Assembly: GCA_020205615.1 (NCBI GenBank)
Contig: CM035162.1
Location: forward strand, 29,304,681-29,368,680
Direction of reading: 5' to 3'
Source: Panax quinquefolius
Lineage: Eukaryota > Streptophyta > Magnoliopsida > Apiales > Araliaceae
Length of the DNA: 64,000 nt
The notes beneath the pieces are model-generated. The model had not been told where the DNA came from. It saw only the letters and a list, made by a program, of their open reading frames with translations, and did not search any database. This document shows positions 59,531 through 64,000 of the stretch, piece after piece. The first letter of the stretch is position 1, and every line of letters starts with the position of its first letter. Position numbers and translations under genes: made by a program.

Positions 59531-61056
59531 TCATTTATTAAACTCATAAACAATTTAATAAACATAAAATGCAATACACATAACATTTTATCAAAAATGA
59601 CCAAAGTAGCCTCCAAAAATTTGTTCAAAATATATTTAGGATCTTCAAGCCATTAAATCACATTATCACAATTTTCAACTTCATTTAACTTAATTTATCC
59701 ATTTATTCATAACTCAAACATTTATATAAAAAATACCAAAATATTTCCAAAACTTTTTATTTTATGAGAAATAACAATATATGGTATTCTAATGAACATA
59801 TATTTTTTCTAGAAATTTTCAATTTCGTTTACTATTTTTAAATGGTCCAAAATTGTCAGATATTGCAACAATTATCTTAAATCATCCCTTTGTCCAAAAC
59901 TTACGAAATTTTCAGGGTGAGCTCCTGTTATGATCATCTATCTCCAGTACACAGTTTACAATTTTTGAAGTTACACAAAAAGAGTTATTCCCTTTCACTT
60001 TTAAAATAGTCTTTTCTTGCAAAAATCATAACTTTCATTTTATACATCCAAAAAACATCATCTTTGGACTGAACCTTGTTAACTCATCATACTAACACAC
60101 CAAAACATCTCAGAATTTTTAGTGCAACAAAAGTGGACGAAAATGCCCTTTTTCCAAACTAACCTGTGACAGTTTTCTTTTCTTTTTTCTACTCAGCAGA
60201 CTGTTTGTACTAAAACAGTTTCCATTTCATGCATAGTTAACATATTTGAGTTCTACCACTTGTGTTTGAAAGCTAACTTACATATCTAACACCCCTCTTT
60301 GACGGATCGCAAAAAGGATGTGTAGATTTAAAATGGTAGCCTTGCAAAGTAGAGAAAGATTAGGGTTTTCTAGCACTTCGAAAGACTAATTTTCTTTTCT
60401 TTCTTTGTTTAAGCATTTCAACACCCAAAATGTTTAAATCCATACATGAAACACTCATTAACATGTAGATCCAAGATTTTTGAGTTTTGAAACATAAGTT
60501 CTTTTTATCTCATCAAACCATCAAAATAAAAAGAAATAAACTAGTTTAGGAGTTTTAGTTTATACCTAGTTCTTGTTGCATACTTCCTTCTTCTTCCAAA
60601 GTATTCTATGGACTTGGGTGGCATGAAAGAACTTCTCTTCTCTTCTCCTATGGTGGCTCTGATTTTTCTTTTGTTAGGTAATAGGAAAATGAGAAGTAAA
60701 CTTATTTGTTAAAATGAGAGGGACTATTTATTTTAGTAAAATATATATATACATATATAAATATATAAAATCTCCCAACTTCTTCTCTCTTATCTCTTAC
60801 TTTGCTTGTAAAACTAGGAAAATGATAAGACTAAATAGTATGAAGACATGTGGCTTAGAGTTGGTAAAACAAATCTTGCCAAATTAAATTAACCATGTGC
60901 TCCAAATCTAACCATGTGGCTTAGACATGTTCTTTTAAACCGTATAGGTTTTTCAAAAAAAAAGAATTTAATCATTCCTCTATTTCAACTATAGGTTTTA
61001 TTCTTTAACCTTTAATTTAATCGTTCAAGATTTTTATAAATTTTCGAGTTGTCACA

Positions 61057-62040
61057 AACACCTTCTCTTAAACTTGATTTAATCCATAAACTTGAAAATC
61101 TTTAAAATCTCATGAAACTTCCGATCTTCCGATGCCTTCAATCGCGAGAACCTCTTTTGTCATATTCATTGATGTAAATGGCTTGAATGTTGATTTGAAC
61201 TTAAATTTTCTTGAATTAAAAACTTGAGTCATTAACTTTGCGATCTCCATGGACGTAAGAATCTTCTATCTTTTATTTACTTTTGTGCCTCAACATTTCT
61301 TCTTCACACATGCTTGGAGTTTCCATTTGATCTTCTTTATCTTGTAATCTAGCTTCTCACATTTTACATACTTCATGAATTTCTTTTGTTGCTTCTCCAT
61401 TTTACTATTTAATGCTCCCTTGATCAAAATACTTCTTCATGTTAACCCATTCAATATCTTCCACTAAAATTCACCATGCTCTAAATTCTAAATCATTACT
61501 TTTTATACTCATAATATATTTTTTATTCTCCTCCAAATTTTCAAACTTATTCTTTTCATCCTTTCGGTCAACAATTGCTTCTTTTATTTTCTCAATTTCA
61601 AACTCTTCAATATTGACAATTTCATCAATCATTTCTATTTCTTTGATCACCTCCTCCTTTTCTTTTTTTTCTCCTTTTACCTCTTTAAATGCGTGTTCAC
61701 TTGACGTGTCTTCAAGCTCTTTATTTCTTTGTCATACTTTTCTTCTTCATCATCTCTAGTAATTTATCCAAAATCTTCTTTTTCATTTTCTCCTAATTTA
61801 TGTTCAAGCTCCACGCTTTCATCAACACAACTTTGTTGGTGTTCCTCTTTTGAGATGCCTTCAAAATTTTCTTTTTTAATTTCTTCTTCCTCAACTTCAT
61901 TAATTTCTTCAAGAGGTATTTCATATATGTGTGTGTGTTTGTGTTTGTGTTTGTATTTTCTAGTGTCCTTGCATTACAGCAACAAAATATTATACTACAC
62001 GCAACAAGTTTGTTTTAGAAATTTTTGCTTAATTATATAA
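61057..62040 (-). pseudogene. Internal fragment of an LTR element, acidic Lys/Glu-rich coding remnant
   Basis: On the minus strand 62000-61430 reads in broken frames as Glu/Lys-rich sequence such as EVIKEIEMIDEIVNIEEFEI and KKENFEGISKEEHQQ, likely helical. The plus-strand Ser/Phe-rich ORFs at 61439-61759 and 61729-62040 are its mirror. It adjoins the 3' LTR ending at 61056, so it is probably the interior of the same minus-strand element; the other LTR is missing. The protein family is not recognised. Confidence 0.4.
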
Positions 62041-62097
62041 TTTTATTCTCAAGTATTTAATTTGTTGTTACATTTTATCGTACTTCAACCTATGCAG

Positions 62098-62247
62098 ATG
62101 TAGCATTCAAAATGGTCAGCAATGGCCCAACGCTTATTGCTGCTAGAGATAACAATGGCGAGATGGCATTGCATGTGCTTGCTCGTATGCCTTCTGCATT
62201 TGTTGATGGACTGCAAAAAGGATGGTGGAGAAGAATCACCAATTCTT
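62098..62247 (+). CDS. Ankyrin gene, third coding segment
   Basis: DVAFKMVSNGPTLIAARDNN followed by GEMALHVLARMPSAFVDG and WWRRITNS. It has the ankyrin TALHVLA-type helix of the family (here MALHVLA). TATGCAG acceptor before it and T/GTAAGT donor after it. Confidence 0.85.
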
Positions 62248-63103
62248 GTAAGTTTATTCTAGCTTTGGCTTTGCATCTAAAAATAACTTGTGAATGACTA
62301 GATATAAAATATTGTTGAAGTAAACTCTAAAACTCAGATTATAGTACTTTATAGCCTTATAGGTTATAGCCAATGATTTGCATTTTATCAAGAAGAATGA
62401 TCAATTAGTGATCCTACATATTAATACAGTAATTTTTATTTTATTTTTGTTCACTTGATTAGGTTTAATCTCGTATTTTAATACTACTCGTTTTCTTGTT
62501 TTAGGAAATAAGTTGTATAAAGGATTAACTCAATTTAAACCTGTTTGTGATAATTTATTTGATTTAAATTTTAAAAGTTAAAAAAATGGACCAGATCCCT
62601 TCCATTACATTTTTACCACAATTCCCCCCAATACACATACAACGATAGAAAAATTGTTTTAGGTGGTGGCACCAATGACACTATTATTTGTAACGAATAT
62701 AAATTATTTTGTCGCTATATAATTCTCATACTAAAAAAATGACTAATTTAACATTACTGCTACTTTTTTCTTGTTTCTGTGATAAAATCTAACTTATTCT
62801 TTCTCATTGTGAAATAATCAACTTATCTAAAAATTCAAGTTATTAGAAAGAGTCAGCAACAATGTATATCATATCTAATACTTCTTCCTCCTCAAATGTA
62901 ACTTTATAGAAAAGGGATAAACTTATAAAGTGTATTTGCATTATTAAATTAATTATGGGTAACATGCAGGAAAATTTGAACACAAGATTTTGCACACTCA
63001 AAGTTTTTTTACCAAGTTAAATAACCAACTTATCAAAAAAATCAAGCTACTAAAAAAAGGCATATGTATTTCATATCTAGTACTCATTTATTGTCATTTG
63101 TAG
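62248..63103 (+). other. Ankyrin gene intron (856 bases)
   Basis: GTAAGT donor and TCATTTGTAG acceptor. AT-rich, no mobile element recognised. Confidence 0.85.
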
Positions 63104-63543
63104 GCCTAAGCATGAAGGAAGCAAAAGATGAAAACTTGCAACAATCTCATGCCTTCAAACTTTTATACTACATCTTGGAACATGTCCTTAGGCCCGAAGG
63201 CTATGAAATTTCAAACTTAGAAAAAGATGTTCCGGGGCTACTATTTGTAGCTGCAGAAGTTGGAAATACTGGATTCTTGATTGCACTTATTGACTATTAT
63301 CCTGATCTTATATGGCAAATAGATGATCGCAATGAAAGCATTTTTCATGTCGCAGTTTTGCATCGTCACCAAAATATCTTCAATCTACTGCATGAGATAG
63401 GCACCATAGGGAGCCTGATGGCTAACTACAAGGACATACATGACAACATGTTGCATTTAGCGGCAAAATTAGCACCTCCAGATAAGCTCAACGAAGTATC
63501 GGGAGCAGCTCTTCAAATGCAACGAGATCTATTATGGTACATG
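63104..63543 (+). CDS. Ankyrin gene, fourth coding segment
   Basis: Starts within a Cys codon, then LSMKEAKDENLQQSHAFKLL, PGLLFVAAEVGNTGFLIALI, DDRNESIFHVAVLHRHQNIF, NMLHLAAKLAPPDKLNEVSG and ALQMQRDLLWYM. These are the last ankyrin repeats and the ALQMQR-LLW motif that precedes the PGG domain. Translation can run on to a stop at 63577-63579, but those residues are family-unlike; the donor ATG/GTAAAC at 63543/63544 sits where the family has an intron. This segment alone is intact. Confidence 0.85.
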
Positions 63544-63597
63544 GTAAACATCGCAACACAAGCCACTGCTAGAAATTAAATTCTTATTTATGGATTA

Positions 63598-63812
63598 GAA
63601 TCTCCTTCATTACACTTATCCTCCAATTCTCCCAATACTCTTTCAGCAACACAAGTATTGCATTCAGGGACTTAATAAAATTCGTTGTTATACTTAGGAG
63701 CACAGTAAAACTTGTTGCAAATTATTGTGTTGATAGTACCGTGCTAAATTCAATATTTGTGTCCCTGAATGTGTATCGGTTAAATTAGAGTATAGGTGTA
63801 ATAGAGGGGATC
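63598..63812. mobile_element. MITE with TTA target duplication
   Basis: Left end GAATCTCCTTCATTACACTT and reversed right end GATCCCCTCTATTACACCTA, with similarity continuing inward to CATTCAGGGAC, about 70 bases per arm. TTA at 63595-63597 and 63813-63815 suggests PIF/Harbinger (Tourist) type. Probably in the next intron of the ankyrin gene. Confidence 0.75.
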
Positions 63813-63815
63813 TTA

Positions 63816-64000
63816 ATCTTTTATCTTGTCGTCTTTTTGAACTCGCATAGAACCTAATATCTCAACCCTACAAGAGCTGAACCCTATATGTGGTTTGAAA
63901 GAAGACCTTTATAATATGTTTGGATAGAATAAATGGAATTAGTGAATAAATAGAATAGAGAGTGGAATGATTTATTTAATTCCTAACTGGAATGAGTCAT
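63816..64000. other. Window end, no gene seen
   Basis: A TGTTTGGATAGAATAAATGG motif near 63918 resembles termini of plant MITEs, but the partner end would be outside the window. Confidence 0.35.

Larger units (their letters stand above)
57645..61056 (-). repeat. Divergent long LTR (3.4 kb) inside the intron
   Basis: Starts TGTAACGCCCCCAAATTTG and ends GAGTTGTCACA. Although diverged, its layout follows the left-hand LTRs: an AATATT-rich part, then CAAGCCAT(T/A)AAATCA, TTATTCATAACT, TACTTTTAAAATAGTCTTTTCT and ATACATCCAAAAA in the same order. AACAA precedes it and AACAC follows, so a TSD is doubtful. A minus-strand purine tract (AAGAGAAGG, about 61069) lies just right of it, so it is a 3' LTR on the minus strand. 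Contains a nested MITE (57807-58088) and a 39-base repeat array. Confidence 0.7.
56351..62097 (+). other. Ankyrin gene intron (5.75 kb), filled with transposons
   Basis: GTAAGT donor at 56351 and TATGCAG acceptor ending at 62097. Contains an LTR fragment (56503-57070), two MITEs and a long divergent LTR with adjoining internal sequence. Without these the intron would be about 1-1.5 kb. Confidence 0.85.
55934..63543 (+). pseudogene. Ankyrin-repeat protein gene (ITN1/ACD6-like), partial and probably broken
   Basis: Proteins of this plant family have N-terminal ankyrin repeats and a C-terminal PGG domain with membrane helices, and act in defence or salt/ABA responses in characterised members. 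Four coding segments are visible: 55934-56161, 56164-56350, 62098-62247 and 63104-63543. The 56350/62098 junction restores GLYDVAFKMV in phase 1, and 62247/63104 restores NSCLSMKEA in phase 1, so the intron calls are firm. The ankyrin repeats expected between the KVIDSDSTVK segment and the MIDKNDKLPNIHG segment are absent and the frame shifts there. The PGG/transmembrane part is not in the window. A probable splice donor at 63544 points beyond it. Confidence 0.8.

Noticed and set aside
61439..62040. Ser/Phe-rich plus-strand ORFs of 106 and 103 codons, possibly a secreted or membrane protein
   Set aside because: Composition is the complement of Glu/Lys-rich minus-strand coding next to an LTR; they lie inside the ankyrin intron with no splice support.

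Overview
The window is a plant nuclear DNA segment, most likely from a eudicot. It is AT-rich and dominated by nested LTR retrotransposons, with MITEs, microsatellites, TG...CA-bounded LTRs, primer sites resembling the plant initiator-tRNA-Met primer, and one spliced ankyrin-repeat gene of the ITN1/ACD6-like plant family. No RNA genes, CRISPR arrays or bacterial features were seen. I cannot fix the species from sequence alone.

Region by region. 1-15264 is a nest of two coding-less Ty3/gypsy derivatives of one family with very long LTRs (about 3-4 kb): a minus-strand element whose 5' LTR is split, 35 bases in, by a plus-strand element (3669-11144). Both keep two LTRs, PBS and PPT but have only about 325 and 490 bases between them. 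15265-28474 is a giant foldback: a plus-strand LTR-gag-pol (15265-22776) is joined tail to middle to a minus-strand pol-gag-LTR (22777-28474) of the same chromovirus-like family. 28475-39725 is a tandem array of a 1.1-1.3 kb unit with exon-like islands. It is split by a minus-strand element of the same long-LTR family (30367-36918, perfect 5-base TSD) whose interior is chimeric and holds a degraded Ty1/copia pol piece.

39726-42780 is lower-copy DNA with MITEs, microsatellites and a possible TATA/5'UTR. 42781-53996 is a nearly complete but frame-broken Tat-lineage Ty3/gypsy element: short LTRs of about 570 bases, gag, protease, RT, RNase H, a second RNase H-like domain, integrase, a satellite-like tandem repeat block, and an antisense ORF related to the 'putative gypsy type transposon' family (Pfam PF04195). 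54000-55900 holds simple repeats and a Stowaway-like MITE. 55934-63543 is the ankyrin-repeat gene. Its exons are joined by correct phases, but its first part carries a deletion/frameshift, and a 5.7 kb intron has swollen with an LTR fragment, two MITEs and a divergent long LTR containing 39-base tandem repeats. The PGG/transmembrane end of the gene, if it exists, lies beyond base 64000.

Nothing in the window forms a working operon-like system. The genes present are retroelement proteins, all broken, and one probable pseudogene. The points of most interest are structural: the foldback retroelement pair, the insertion nesting, the exon-bearing tandem array, and the antisense ORF of the Tat element. 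Reading frames of almost every coding block are broken by small indels, and repeat copies disagree in short clusters between long identical runs. Part of this may be uncorrected long-read error rather than biological decay.
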